Source: Erysipelotrichaceae bacterium
GTDB taxonomy: Bacteria; Bacillota_I; Bacilli_A; Erysipelotrichales; Erysipelotrichaceae
Assembly: GCA_015058875.1 (NCBI GenBank)
Contig: SVBN01000010.1
Location: forward strand, 1 to 55,278
Direction of reading: 5' to 3'
DNA: 55,278 bases
The notes under the pieces are model-generated. The model was not told the origin of the DNA and made no database searches. It saw only the letters and a list, made by a program, of their open reading frames with translations. Position numbers and translations under genes: made by a program. Below, one piece after another: positions 33,528-42,282 of this stretch. How positions within the stretch are numbered: the first letter of the stretch is position 1; each line of letters starts with the position of its first letter.

Positions 33528-33740
33528 ATGATGCCATTAACGTTTGCTTCACCGGGAAGTGTAAATACGATCAAACAGGTGAACGGAAACTCAGAAGTAA
33601 AAAAACATCTGGAGGATCTTGGATTTGTTGTCGGGGGTACAGTAACCGTTGTTTCAACAATCGGCGGAAATCTGATCGTCAATGTCAAGGAATCACGCAT
33701 TGCGATTGACCGCGGAATGGCAGCAAAGATTCTGGTTTAA
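33528..33740 (+). CDS. feoA: ferrous iron transport protein A (first copy)
   Basis: A 70-residue FeoA, an SH3-fold partner of FeoB. It has the family pattern LTFASPGSVNTIKQVNGNSEVKKHL, LGFVVGGTVTVVS and the C-terminal GMAAKILV. AAAGGAGG lies before two adjacent ATGs (33528, 33531); either may be used. It is first in the feoA-feoA-feoB operon, preceded by two DtxR-like boxes. Confidence 0.92.
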   Translation: MMPLTFASPGSVNTIKQVNGNSEVKKHLEDLGFVVGGTVTVVSTIGGNLIVNVKESRIAIDRGMAAKILV

Positions 33741-33750
33741 GGAGGAAAGC

Positions 33751-33972
33751 ATGAAAACACTCAGAGAGGCAGAAATCGGCAGCACTGTCAAAGTTGTAAA
33801 GCTGCACGGAGAGGGTGCCGTCAAGCGCAGAATTATGGATATGGGCATTACAAAGAATGTTGAAGTCTATGTCCGGAAAGTTGCTCCGCTCGGTGATCCG
33901 ATCGAAGTAACAGTCAGAGGCTATGAACTTTCCATCAGAAAAGCCGATGCTGAAATGATTGAAGTTGCATAA
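33751..33972 (+). CDS. feoA: ferrous iron transport protein A (second copy)
   Basis: A 73-residue FeoA with MKTLREAEIGSTVKVVKLHG, RRIMDMGITKNVEVYVRKVAPLGDP and the terminal ADAEMIEV, the classic FeoA layout. It differs strongly from the first copy, so the two FeoA domains are likely specialised rather than recent duplicates. GGAGG lies ten bases after the first gene's stop. It is expected to regulate FeoB's GTPase. Confidence 0.93.
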   Translation: MKTLREAEIGSTVKVVKLHGEGAVKRRIMDMGITKNVEVYVRKVAPLGDPIEVTVRGYELSIRKADAEMIEVA

Positions 33973-33997
33973 GGATATTTAGTAAGGAGATACACAT

Positions 33998-36418
33998 ATG
34001 GCTGAGAAAATTGTAATTGCTCTGGCCGGCAATCCGAACAGCGGTAAGTCCACACTGTTCAATGCCCTGACCGGATCGAACCAGTATGTCGGCAACTGGC
34101 CCGGCGTTACTGTTGAGAAAAAAGAAGGCAAGCTGAAGAAGCACGATGATGTTACGATCGAGGACCTTCCGGGTATTTATTCCCTTTCTCCGTATACACT
34201 GGAGGAAGTGGTATCCAGAAACTACCTGATCGGTGAAAAACCGGATGCGATTCTGAATATCGTCGACGGTACCAACCTGGAAAGAAACCTGTATCTGACA
34301 ACACAGCTGACAGAACTGGGGATTCCGGTTGTTGTAGCAGTGAACATGATGGACCTTGTCCGCAAGAACGGTGACTCCATTGACTTCAAGGCATTGGGCG
34401 AACGCCTCGGCTGCAAGGTTGTTGAGATTTCCGCTCTGAAGCAGGACGGTATTGAAGCCGCTGCGGAAGAAGCAGTGAAGGCCGCAAGATCCACAAAGAC
34501 AGTTCCGCTGCACAAGTTCAGCAGTTCCGTCGAAAAGGCACTGACCGAAATCGGCGATGTCATTTCCGGAAGTGTTGCGGAAGAACAGAAGAGATGGTAT
34601 GAAATCAAGCTCTTCGAACGTGATGACAAGGTCATCGCAAGACTTGCGCTGGACTCCGCAAAGAGCGCAAAGATTGAAGAGATCATCAAGGCATGCGAAA
34701 CAAGAGAAGACGATGACAGCGAAGCAATCATTACCAATGAGCGCTACACTGCAATCGCAGATATTCTGAAGGGCATCTACAAGAAGGCAAATGTCGGTGA
34801 AATGACAACATCCGACAAGATCGACCGTATCGTCACCAACAGATGGCTGGCACTGCCGATCTTCGCACTGGTTATGTGGTGCGTATACTTCTTCTCCATC
34901 ACAACAGTCGGTACAATGGCGACTGACTGGGTGAATGACGGCGTATTCGGAGACGGCTTCTATCTGTTCGGAAACGGACGTGAGGAATACTCCGAAGCAA
35001 TGAATGCATACTACGCAGAGAATGTATGGACGGATGAAGTGAAGACACTGGTTGCCGGTGCTGCCGAAGCAGGCATTACCGGTGCCGATGAAATCCTCGG
35101 TGCAATCGAAGATGAAGACTTCGAAGCATTCGATGAAGCCTACGGTTCTTATGGCGAAGAGCTTGATGATAAGATGGACGGACGCTTCAGCATCTCCGAA
35201 ATCGTTGATGCAGCGACCGGTGAAGATGCGGAAATGCCCGCAAACGAAGACTACGGAACATGGATTCCGAGTATTCCGGTCATGATTGAAGGACTTCTGG
35301 ATGCAGTCAACTGCAGCGAAGTTCTGAAGAGTCTGATTCTTGACGGTATCGTAGCCGGTGTCGGCGCGGTTCTCGGCTTCGTTCCTCAGATGCTCGTACT
35401 GTTTATCTTCCTGGCATTCCTGGAAGGCTGCGGCTACATGGCAAGAATTGCCTTCATCATGGACCGTATCTTCAGAAGATTCGGCCTGTCCGGAAAATCC
35501 TTTATTCCGATGCTGATCGGTACAGGATGCGGCGTTCCGGGCGTTATGGCTTCCAGAACGATTGAGAACGAAAGAGACCGTCGTATGACGATCATGACAA
35601 CAACATTCATCCCGTGCGGCGCAAAACTTCCGATCATTGCCCTGATTTCCGCTGCTCTGTTCAACGGATCGGCATGGGTCGCAACAAGCGCATACTTTAT
35701 CGGTATTGCCGCAATTGTTATCTCCGGTATCATCCTGAAGAAGACAAAGATGTTTGCCGGCGATCCCGCACCGTTCGTCATGGAACTTCCTGCTTATCAC
35801 TGGCCGACAATCGGCAGTATCCTGAGATCCATGTGGGAAAGAGGCTCCAGCTTCATCAAGAAGGCCGGAACAATCATCCTGCTGTCCTCCATCGTTATCT
35901 GGGCAGGTTCCGTGTTCGGCTGGACAGACGGTGCATTCGGATTCAACCCGGATATTGAACTGGAAGACAGCGTACTCGGTGCAATCGGAAATGCCGTGAA
36001 GTGGATCTTCGCTCCGCTTGGATTCGACAGCATTAAAGCTACAATCGCTACAGTCATGGGCCTGGTTGCGAAGGAAGAAGTTGTCGGCGTATTCGGTGTT
36101 CTCGACTTCGAAGGCATGACAAAGCTTGCCGGATTCTCATTCCTGGTATTCAACCTGCTGTGCGCTCCGTGCTTCGCAGCAATCGGTGCAATCAAGCGTG
36201 AAATGAACAACGCGAAATGGACATGGTTCGCAATCGCGTGGGAATGCGGATTCGCATATGCTGTATCACTGATGATCTACCAGTTCGGCAGACTGTTCAC
36301 CGGCGGAGGCTTCAGCATCTGGACAATCGCAGCTGTGGCTGTACTTGCGGCAATGATCTGGGGACTTGTACGTCCGTATCATGAAGCAGATAAGCTTGTC
36401 ATTTCGGCAGCTGACTGA
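33998..36418 (+). CDS. feoB: ferrous iron transport protein B
   Basis: An 806-residue FeoB, the Fe2+ permease of the inner membrane. The N-terminal G domain has GNPNSGKST (11-19), DLPG (56-59) and NMMD (116-119), followed by a helical domain and, from about residue 285, the membrane domain with two Gate motifs (around GCGYMARIAF and PCFAAIGAIKRE). A roughly 100-residue acidic insert (about 325-425) after the first membrane span is longer than in E. coli FeoB and rich in Asp/Glu; it would face outward and might attract metal. AAGGAG precedes the ATG. Confidence 0.96.
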   Translation: MAEKIVIALAGNPNSGKSTLFNALTGSNQYVGNWPGVTVEKKEGKLKKHDDVTIEDLPGIYSLSPYTLEEVVSRNYLIGEKPDAILNIVDGTNLERNLYLTTQLTELGIPVVVAVNMMDLVRKNGDSIDFKALGERLGCKVVEISALKQDGIEAAAEEAVKAARSTKTVPLHKFSSSVEKALTEIGDVISGSVAEEQKRWYEIKLFERDDKVIARLALDSAKSAKIEEIIKACETREDDDSEAIITNERYTAIADILKGIYKKANVGEMTTSDKIDRIVTNRWLALPIFALVMWCVYFFSITTVGTMATDWVNDGVFGDGFYLFGNGREEYSEAMNAYYAENVWTDEVKTLVAGAAEAGITGADEILGAIEDEDFEAFDEAYGSYGEELDDKMDGRFSISEIVDAATGEDAEMPANEDYGTWIPSIPVMIEGLLDAVNCSEVLKSLILDGIVAGVGAVLGFVPQMLVLFIFLAFLEGCGYMARIAFIMDRIFRRFGLSGKSFIPMLIGTGCGVPGVMASRTIENERDRRMTIMTTTFIPCGAKLPIIALISAALFNGSAWVATSAYFIGIAAIVISGIILKKTKMFAGDPAPFVMELPAYHWPTIGSILRSMWERGSSFIKKAGTIILLSSIVIWAGSVFGWTDGAFGFNPDIELEDSVLGAIGNAVKWIFAPLGFDSIKATIATVMGLVAKEEVVGVFGVLDFEGMTKLAGFSFLVFNLLCAPCFAAIGAIKREMNNAKWTWFAIAWECGFAYAVSLMIYQFGRLFTGGGFSIWTIAAVAVLAAMIWGLVRPYHEADKLVISAAD

Positions 36419-36441
36419 TTGAAATCAGATGAATTGTACAG

Positions 36442-36466
36442 AGGATACCGCTGCGGTATCCTTTGT
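36442..36466 (+). terminator. hairpin between feoB and the HMA gene
   Basis: Stem AGGATACCG (36442-36450) with CGGTATCCT (36454-36462), then TTGTTT. The weak T run suggests partial termination, letting some transcription into the HMA gene. Confidence 0.6.
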
Positions 36467-36480
36467 TTCAGGAGGGAAAT

Positions 36481-36861
36481 ATGAATCTTCCAACATTATT
36501 GATTATTGCCGTCATTGCGGTGCTGGCCGGAATCGGCGTCAGGTCCATGTTCAAACGTGTGAATCAGGGATGCTGTACGGAACGTGATGACGACCATGTG
36601 GAAATGGTAAAGGTTTCCGATAAGAATAAAGCGCATTATCCGCATGAAGCCGTGCTGGATGTGGACGGCATGACCTGCAGCCACTGCGCGGCACGCGTGG
36701 AGAATGCATTGAACAGTCTGGACGGCGTCTGGGCAAAAATAGATCTCAGTCAGAAGACTGCGGATGTCCGGATGAAGACAAAGCTGGAAGACAGCACGCT
36801 GCGGAAGGCTGTGAATGATCTCGGACCTTACACGGTAATGAAAATCAGCTGGATCAGCTGA
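36481..36861 (+). CDS. FeoB-associated membrane anchor fused to an HMA metal-binding domain
   Basis: A 126-residue protein. Residues 1-22 are one membrane span (NLPTLLIIAVIAVLAGIGV), followed by RSMFKRVNQGCC, which resembles the small Cys-rich FeoB-associated proteins found after feoB. Residues 57-126 are a heavy-metal-associated domain with GMTCSHCAARVENAL, the C-x-x-C metal site. It lies 62 bases after feoB with its own AGGAGGG site. A membrane-tethered metallochaperone that passes Fe2+ or Cu+ at the inner face is a reasonable inference; the metal is not established. Confidence 0.8.
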   Translation: MNLPTLLIIAVIAVLAGIGVRSMFKRVNQGCCTERDDDHVEMVKVSDKNKAHYPHEAVLDVDGMTCSHCAARVENALNSLDGVWAKIDLSQKTADVRMKTKLEDSTLRKAVNDLGPYTVMKISWIS

Positions 36862-36868
36862 GCATCAG

Positions 36869-36896
36869 GCGCATGTGCAGACATGCGCTTTTGTTT
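36869..36896 (+). terminator. terminator of the feo operon
   Basis: Stem GCGCATGT (36869-36876) with ACATGCGC (36881-36888) around GCAG, then TTTTGTTT. Confidence 0.88.
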
Positions 36897-36972
36897 GACT
36901 ATCACTGTTCTGTCACTTAGAATGAACAGGAATGAGATGCAAAGCTTCATATTTAATAAGGGGGTATGAAAC

Positions 36973-38478
36973 ATGGTGAGACGCGCAGGCATTTTAATGC
37001 CGATTACTTCTCTGCCTTCAGAATACGGTGTCGGAACACTCGGACAGGCTGCCTATGATTTTGTTGATTTCCTGGAAAAGGCAGGACAGAGCTGCTGGCA
37101 GATTCTGCCGATCGGACCGACCGGTTACGGAGATTCTCCGTATCAGTCCTATTCCAGCTTCGCCGGCAATCCGTATATGATCGATCTGGATCTGCTGGCG
37201 GAAGACGGTCTGCTTGATGAAGAGGATTACGCTGATGAGGACTGGGGAGAAGATCCCGCAAAAGTGGATTACGGTCTTCTGTATAATAAGCGGTTTGCGG
37301 TTCTGAGAAAGGCTGCCGACCGGCTGGCCGCAAAGGCTCCGAAGGATTACCTGGAATTCCTGAATGCAGAGAAAGACTGGCTCCATGATTATGCATTCTT
37401 CATGGCAGTCAAGACAGATCTCAAGGGAAAACCCTGGAGATCCTGGCCGCAGGAGCTGCAGGACAAGAATCCGGAAGCGATGATGAAGACACGGGGAAAG
37501 CTGTTTGACGATATCGCTTTCTGGGCACGTGTGCAGTATCTGTTCTTCCGGCAGTACAAAGCGCTGAAAAAGTATGCAAATGAGAAGGGCATCAAGATTA
37601 TCGGCGATCTGCCGATCTATGTCGCTTCCGACAGCATTGATGCCTGGTCATTCCGTGATCAGTTCCAGCTGGATGAAAAGGGAAGTCCGAAGGCTGTGGC
37701 AGGATGCCCGCCGGATGCATTCTCGGCGGACGGACAGCTGTGGGGCAATCCGCTCTATGACTGGGAGAAGATGAAGAAGGACGATTATAAGTGGTGGACA
37801 TCCAGAATTGAGCACCAGATGCGCTTCTATGACATTCTGAGGCTGGACCACTTCCGCGGATTCTCAACCTATTATGCAATTCCGGCAAAGGACACGACCG
37901 CAAAGAACGGCGTATGGCACAGAGGCCCGGGAATTGAATTCTTCAAAACCATTGAAAAGAAGCTCGGCAAACTGGAACTGATTGCCGAGGATCTGGGAGA
38001 TCTTTCACCGGATGTCTTTGAACTGCTGGATCAGACCGGCTATCCGGGCATGAAGGTGCTGGAATTCGCATTTGACGGTGAAGGCTCCGATTATCTGCCG
38101 CACAACTACGGAAAGAACTGTGTTGTCTATGCCGGAACGCACGATAACGATACAGTTCTCGGCTGGCTGAAGAGTGCTTCCGCATCCGTGCGTAAAAAAG
38201 CGGTTGATTACTTCCATATGGACACAAAGGAAGGCTGGAACTGGGGCATGATCCGCGGTGCATATGCAAGCACTGCCGAACTGGCGATTGTACAGGCACA
38301 GGATATCATCGGTCTGGGCAGTGAAGGCAGAATCAATACACCGGCAACCGCCAGCGGAAACTGGACATGGAGATGTGAAGACGGTGCTCTGACAGACGCA
38401 ATGGCAGAACGGCTGCTGAAGCTTGCGAAGCTGTACAACCGCAATGCGCCGGAACGGAAAAAAACAGAACAGAAATAA
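36973..38478 (+). CDS. malQ: 4-alpha-glucanotransferase
   Basis: A 501-residue GH77 amylomaltase, which transfers maltosyl units between alpha-1,4-glucans. RRAGILMPITSLPSEYGVGT, SPYQSYSSFAGNPYMID, DLPIYVASDS, RLDHFRGF (nucleophile Asp), LIAEDLGD (acid/base Glu) and AGTHDNDT (third acidic residue) are all in family order. It is full length. GGGGGTATG-type site before the ATG and a strong terminator after the stop; monocistronic. It serves cytosolic glycogen or maltodextrin use. Confidence 0.95.
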   Translation: MVRRAGILMPITSLPSEYGVGTLGQAAYDFVDFLEKAGQSCWQILPIGPTGYGDSPYQSYSSFAGNPYMIDLDLLAEDGLLDEEDYADEDWGEDPAKVDYGLLYNKRFAVLRKAADRLAAKAPKDYLEFLNAEKDWLHDYAFFMAVKTDLKGKPWRSWPQELQDKNPEAMMKTRGKLFDDIAFWARVQYLFFRQYKALKKYANEKGIKIIGDLPIYVASDSIDAWSFRDQFQLDEKGSPKAVAGCPPDAFSADGQLWGNPLYDWEKMKKDDYKWWTSRIEHQMRFYDILRLDHFRGFSTYYAIPAKDTTAKNGVWHRGPGIEFFKTIEKKLGKLELIAEDLGDLSPDVFELLDQTGYPGMKVLEFAFDGEGSDYLPHNYGKNCVVYAGTHDNDTVLGWLKSASASVRKKAVDYFHMDTKEGWNWGMIRGAYASTAELAIVQAQDIIGLGSEGRINTPATASGNWTWRCEDGALTDAMAERLLKLAKLYNRNAPERKKTEQK

Positions 38479-38502
38479 AATCATGGGAAACCATGATTTT
38501 TC
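38477..38502 (+). terminator. terminator of malQ
   Basis: Stem AAAATCATGG (38477-38486) with CCATGATTTT (38491-38500) around GAAA. The 5' arm starts at the end of the stop codon. Confidence 0.85.
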
Positions 38503-38563
38503 TGTATGTGAATTGTCTTGAGAAGTGATTCATTATATTGTTTTGGTGAGGACTGAAGAAACT

Positions 38564-39583
38564 ATGAGCAGAGTGCTGATTCTGCATACCGGCGGAACAA
38601 TCGGTATGACAAAAACAGATAAGGGATACCGGCCGGACGGGGCATATTTCCGCAGGGCTGTTTCGGAAATGGATTCACTGAAGGCTCCGGAGATGCCGGA
38701 ATGGGATCTGCTGGAAACGGATCCGCTGCTGGATTCCAGCCGCATGAAGGCGGAAGAGTGGAACCGGATCGGAAATGTGATTGCCGAAAACTATGAGTCA
38801 TATGACGGCTTTGTCATTCTGCACGGTACAGATACGATGGCCTATACTGCTTCGGCACTGTCATTCATGCTGAAAAATCTGAACAAGCCGGTGATTCTGA
38901 CCGGCTCGCAGATTCCTCTGTGCGAAGTCCGCAGTGACGGACGCGACAATCTGATCACATCGATGATGATTGCCGGAGCGGGGAAAGTGCGTGAAGTCTG
39001 CATTTATTTCGGCGGTCTTCTGCTGAGAGGAAACCGGGCGACAAAGGATTCCGCAGACGGCATGCAGGCATTCCGTTCTCCGAACTGCCCGCCGCTGGCC
39101 ACAGCCGGGATTGCCATCCAGTATCAGGAAGCGTCTTATCCGAGTGTACGTTCCGGCAGATTTGAATGCATTCCGTTTTCCAATGTGCCGATCGGTGTCA
39201 TTAAGGTGTTCCCGGGAATCCGGTTCGATCTGTTTGAGCCGATTATCACTTCCCAGCTGAAAGGCGTCGTTGTGGAAGCGTTCGGTTCCGGAAATGTCCC
39301 GGATGAGGGAGAAGTGCTTCTGCCGATCCTGGAAAAGGCAAAGAGCAGCGGTACGGTGATCGTTGTCTGCTCGCAGTGTCCGCAGTCCACAGTCAATATG
39401 TCCGCTTATGAAGCCGGCAGTATTCTGAAAAAGGCGGGTGCTGTCAGCGGGATGGATATGACGACGGAAGCGGCGGTCGCAAAGCTATATTATCTGTTCA
39501 GCATCTATGATGATCCCGAACAGATCAAGTTCAATATGGAACGGAATATCCGCGGCGAACTGACCCGCAGCGAAGATATCTGA
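38564..39583 (+). CDS. ansA: type I (cytosolic) L-asparaginase
   Basis: A 339-residue asparaginase that turns asparagine into aspartate and ammonia. HTGGTIGMT near residues 8-16 holds the first catalytic Thr; GFVILHGTDTMAYTASALSFM holds the second Thr-Asp pair; ILTGSQIPL and the following Arg-Ser-Asp-Gly segment are typical. No signal peptide, so the cytosolic AnsA type. I chose the ATG at 38564 because upstream codons overlap a -10 box (TATATT at 38534); GTGAGGACTGAAGA is the ribosome binding region. Monocistronic. Confidence 0.94.
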   Translation: MSRVLILHTGGTIGMTKTDKGYRPDGAYFRRAVSEMDSLKAPEMPEWDLLETDPLLDSSRMKAEEWNRIGNVIAENYESYDGFVILHGTDTMAYTASALSFMLKNLNKPVILTGSQIPLCEVRSDGRDNLITSMMIAGAGKVREVCIYFGGLLLRGNRATKDSADGMQAFRSPNCPPLATAGIAIQYQEASYPSVRSGRFECIPFSNVPIGVIKVFPGIRFDLFEPIITSQLKGVVVEAFGSGNVPDEGEVLLPILEKAKSSGTVIVVCSQCPQSTVNMSAYEAGSILKKAGAVSGMDMTTEAAVAKLYYLFSIYDDPEQIKFNMERNIRGELTRSEDI

Positions 39584-39589
39584 AATCAG

Positions 39590-39617
39590 AAAAAACCGGT
39601 TTGCATGACCGGTTTTT
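39590..39617. terminator. bidirectional terminator
   Basis: Stem AAAAACCGGT (39591-39600) with ACCGGTTTTT (39608-39617). It is shared by ansA and the convergent phosphodiesterase gene, whose stop codon begins at its edge. Confidence 0.85.
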
Positions 39618-40159
39618 CAGAACTGAACTTTCATGTATTCGCTGTGCTTTTCGTTATAGATGGTAAATGACGCCTCATCCAGAACGGCATAGGTCTTCGG
39701 ATGATTTCCTTTCGGCAGAGCGACGGATCCCGGGTTCAGCAGGAACATGTCCTCAGAGCGGAGTACGGTCGGAATATGCGTGTGTCCGGACAGGAAGATC
39801 TCTCCTTTCTCCATCTTCGGCAGATGCTCCGGAGAATAAATATGCCCGTGGCTGACAACGGTCCTTCTGCCGTTCAGAAAGAGAATCTGATAATCGGCAG
39901 TGATCGGGAATTCCAGAACCATCTGGTCTACTTCACTGTCACAGTTGCCTCTGACCGCAATGATTCTGTCCCAGAGGGAATTCATTACGGGAATCACTTC
40001 TTTCGGCGCATAATCTTCCGGAAGATCGTTGCGCGGACCGTGGTACAGGATGTCTCCCAGACACAGAATGGCATCGCATTCATGACGTTCAAACGCTTCT
40101 TTTACAAGACGGGCTCCGCCGAGGGAACCGTGAATATCGGAAACAACAAGGTATTTCAT
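39617..40159 (-). CDS. YfcE/MJ0936-family phosphodiesterase
   Basis: A 180-residue metallophosphodiesterase. VSDIHGS (metal site 1), LGDILYHGPRN, AVRGNCD, VSHGHIY and SGHTHIP are the complete set of metal-binding motifs of the YfcE group. These enzymes hydrolyse artificial phosphodiesters; the natural substrate is unknown. AGGAGG precedes the ATG. Monocistronic and divergent from coaBC. Confidence 0.92.
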   Translation of the reverse strand: MKYLVVSDIHGSLGGARLVKEAFERHECDAILCLGDILYHGPRNDLPEDYAPKEVIPVMNSLWDRIIAVRGNCDSEVDQMVLEFPITADYQILFLNGRRTVVSHGHIYSPEHLPKMEKGEIFLSGHTHIPTVLRSEDMFLLNPGSVALPKGNHPKTYAVLDEASFTIYNEKHSEYMKVQF

Positions 40160-40211
40160 ATGTGAAACCTCCTGATGTGAATCATAGCAGATATTCCGGC
40201 ATATGCAATCA

Positions 40212-40220
40212 TGGTATAAT
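40212..40220 (+). promoter_or_regulatory. extended -10 of the coaBC operon
   Basis: TGG-TATAAT, about 40 bases before the coaBC ribosome binding site. Confidence 0.55.
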
Positions 40221-40266
40221 TTCAGCGCGGATCATAATAGAAAAGTGATGAACTGAGGTGAATATA

Positions 40267-41481
40267 ATGGCAGAAAACAAATGTATTCTTGTAGGTGTGA
40301 CCGGCGGGATTGCGGCATATAAAATCTGTTCGCTGGTTTCTTCTCTGAAGAAAAAGGGACATGAAGTGCATGTGCTGATGACGAAAGCGGCTCAGGAATT
40401 TGTCACGCCGCTGACATTCCAGACGCTGAGCGCTCAGAAGGTGATTACGGATATGTTTACGGTTGATTACATACCCGAAGTACACCATGTATCGCTGGCA
40501 AAGAAGGCGGATCTGTTTGTCATTGCCCCGGCAAGTGCGGATATTATTGCAAAGATAGCCAATGGGATTGCGGATGACATGCTGACAACGACATTCCTGG
40601 CAAGCACCTGTCCGAAACTGATTGTGCCGGCAATGAATGTCAATATGCTGGAAAATCCGGTAACGCAGGACAATATCGCAAAATGCAGACACTACGGCAT
40701 GGAAGTGATGGACAGCGCCGACGGATACCTGGCATGCGGTGATATCGGAAAAGGCAGAATGCCGGAACCGCAGGATATTGAAGATAAGATCCATGAGATG
40801 CTGCAGGAAGACAAATTCCTGAAGGGGAAGAAAGTCCTGATTACGGCAGGACCGACCCAGGAAGCATTGGATCCGGTCCGTTTCCTGACCAATCACAGTT
40901 CGGGCAAGATGGGTTACTCGCTGGCAAGAGCCGCCAGAAACGCCGGGGCCGAAGTTACGGTTGTGGCAGGCGTGAACAGCCTGGCGGATATCAATGGAGT
41001 AAAAACCGTGCATGTCGTATCTGCGGAAGATATGTATCAGGCGGTCATGGCACGGGCAGAGGATGCGGATGTGATGATTCTGTCGGCAGCGGTGGCGGAT
41101 TACCGTCCGAAAGAAGTCGCCGACAACAAGATGCACAAGAAAGACGGAGATCTGTCTATTGAGCTGGAGCGGACAAAGGACATCCTGGCCTCACTCGGAA
41201 AGCAGAAGAAAGAAGGCCAGGTGCTGATCGGCTTTACCATGGAAACAGAGAACCTGATCGACCGTGCCCGGGAAAAAATGGCAAAGAAGAACTGCGATTA
41301 TATGATTGCAAACAATCTGAAGGTGGAAGGCGCCGGTTTCCAGGTGGATACCAATGTTGTGACAATCATCTCCGCACGCGGGGATGACGACAGCTATCTG
41401 GGACTGCTTTCCAAGGATGATACTGCAGTGGAGATTATCAGACATTGTCTGAAGGAGAAGACGGATGCTTTTAACAATTGA
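40267..41481 (+). CDS. coaBC: bifunctional phosphopantothenoylcysteine decarboxylase / phosphopantothenate-cysteine ligase
   Basis: A 404-residue Dfp/CoaBC, steps 2 and 3 from phosphopantothenate to CoA. The N-terminal CoaC flavoprotein shows GVTGGIAAYKICSLV, the active-site His in VHHVSLAKKAD, PAMNVNMLENP and the lid Cys in GYLACGDIGKGRMPEP. The C-terminal CoaB ligase shows ITAGPTQEALDPVRFLTN, SSGKMGYSLA and AAVADYRPKEVADNKMHK. GAGGTGAAT lies before the ATG at 40267. It overlaps coaX by 17 bases, joining steps 1 to 3 in one transcript. Confidence 0.96.
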   Translation: MAENKCILVGVTGGIAAYKICSLVSSLKKKGHEVHVLMTKAAQEFVTPLTFQTLSAQKVITDMFTVDYIPEVHHVSLAKKADLFVIAPASADIIAKIANGIADDMLTTTFLASTCPKLIVPAMNVNMLENPVTQDNIAKCRHYGMEVMDSADGYLACGDIGKGRMPEPQDIEDKIHEMLQEDKFLKGKKVLITAGPTQEALDPVRFLTNHSSGKMGYSLARAARNAGAEVTVVAGVNSLADINGVKTVHVVSAEDMYQAVMARAEDADVMILSAAVADYRPKEVADNKMHKKDGDLSIELERTKDILASLGKQKKEGQVLIGFTMETENLIDRAREKMAKKNCDYMIANNLKVEGAGFQVDTNVVTIISARGDDDSYLGLLSKDDTAVEIIRHCLKEKTDAFNN

Positions 41482-42238
41482 TGTAGGCAACACCAATATC
41501 GCGATGGGCTTCATGGACGGGGATGAAGTGAAGGGAAGCTTCCGCATCACGACAAAAACACCCCGTACCAGCGATGAGTACGGAATGTGCTTCCGGACAT
41601 TCTTTCACTCCTGCAATGTGAAGGAAGAAGAGATTGAGGATGTCCTGATTTCCTCGGTCGTTCCGAAGATCATGTATTCCCTGACCAGTGCGGTGATCAA
41701 ATATATCGGCAAAAAACCGCTGATCATCAGCAGTGAAAGCGTAAAAGGAATCAAGGTGCATACCGATAATCCGAAAGAGGTCGGTGCCGACCGTCTGGTG
41801 GATGTTACTGCGGCATATTATACAAAGTTCCGTTCCTGCATTGTCGTCGACTTCGGGACTGCCACAACGTTCGATTATGTATCCAATGATGCGGTATTTG
41901 AATATACCGTGATTGCGCCGGGTATTGAAATCAGTGCCCATGCACTGACCGGACAGACCGCAAAGCTGCCGGAAATTGAAATTCAGAAGCCGGCTTCCGT
42001 GCTCGGAAGAAATACAATCTCCGGCATGCAGGCGGGTGTGGTCTACGGCTATATCGGTCTGGTGGAATATATTCTGAAACAGATGAAGCAGGAACTGAAT
42101 GATCCGGATGCCTATGTCATTGCGACCGGCGGTCTTGGAAAGGTGATTGCCGGTGAAACGGATCTGATCGATGAATATGATCCGAACATCGCCTACAAGG
42201 GAATGAACATCATTTACCGGCAGATGAAAGAACAGTAA
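41465..42238 (+). CDS. coaX: type III pantothenate kinase
   Basis: A 257-residue CoaX, which phosphorylates pantothenate, the first step of CoA synthesis. LTIDVGNTNIAMGF is the ATP phosphate loop, EVGADRLVDVTAAY and VVDFGTATTFDYV are the pantothenate and second phosphate motifs, and PGIEISAHALTGQTAKLP is also typical. Type III enzymes are not feedback inhibited by CoA. It overlaps coaBC, with GAAGGAGAAG before its ATG. Confidence 0.96.
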   Translation: MLLTIDVGNTNIAMGFMDGDEVKGSFRITTKTPRTSDEYGMCFRTFFHSCNVKEEEIEDVLISSVVPKIMYSLTSAVIKYIGKKPLIISSESVKGIKVHTDNPKEVGADRLVDVTAAYYTKFRSCIVVDFGTATTFDYVSNDAVFEYTVIAPGIEISAHALTGQTAKLPEIEIQKPASVLGRNTISGMQAGVVYGYIGLVEYILKQMKQELNDPDAYVIATGGLGKVIAGETDLIDEYDPNIAYKGMNIIYRQMKEQ

Positions 42239-42241
42239 GAA

Positions 42242-42279
42242 AAAGATGGTTCAGCGACTGCTGAACCATCTGTCTTTTT
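42242..42279. terminator. bidirectional terminator
   Basis: Stem AGATGGTTCAGC (42245-42256) with GCTGAACCATCT (42261-42272) around GACT, then GTCTTTTT. On the minus strand TTTTTCTTAC follows, serving the convergent gene. Confidence 0.9.
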
Positions 42280-42282
42280 GGC

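Noticed and set aside
33935-35800. 621-residue minus-strand frame opposite feoB
   Set aside because: Shadow of feoB, Cys- and His-rich with no motifs.
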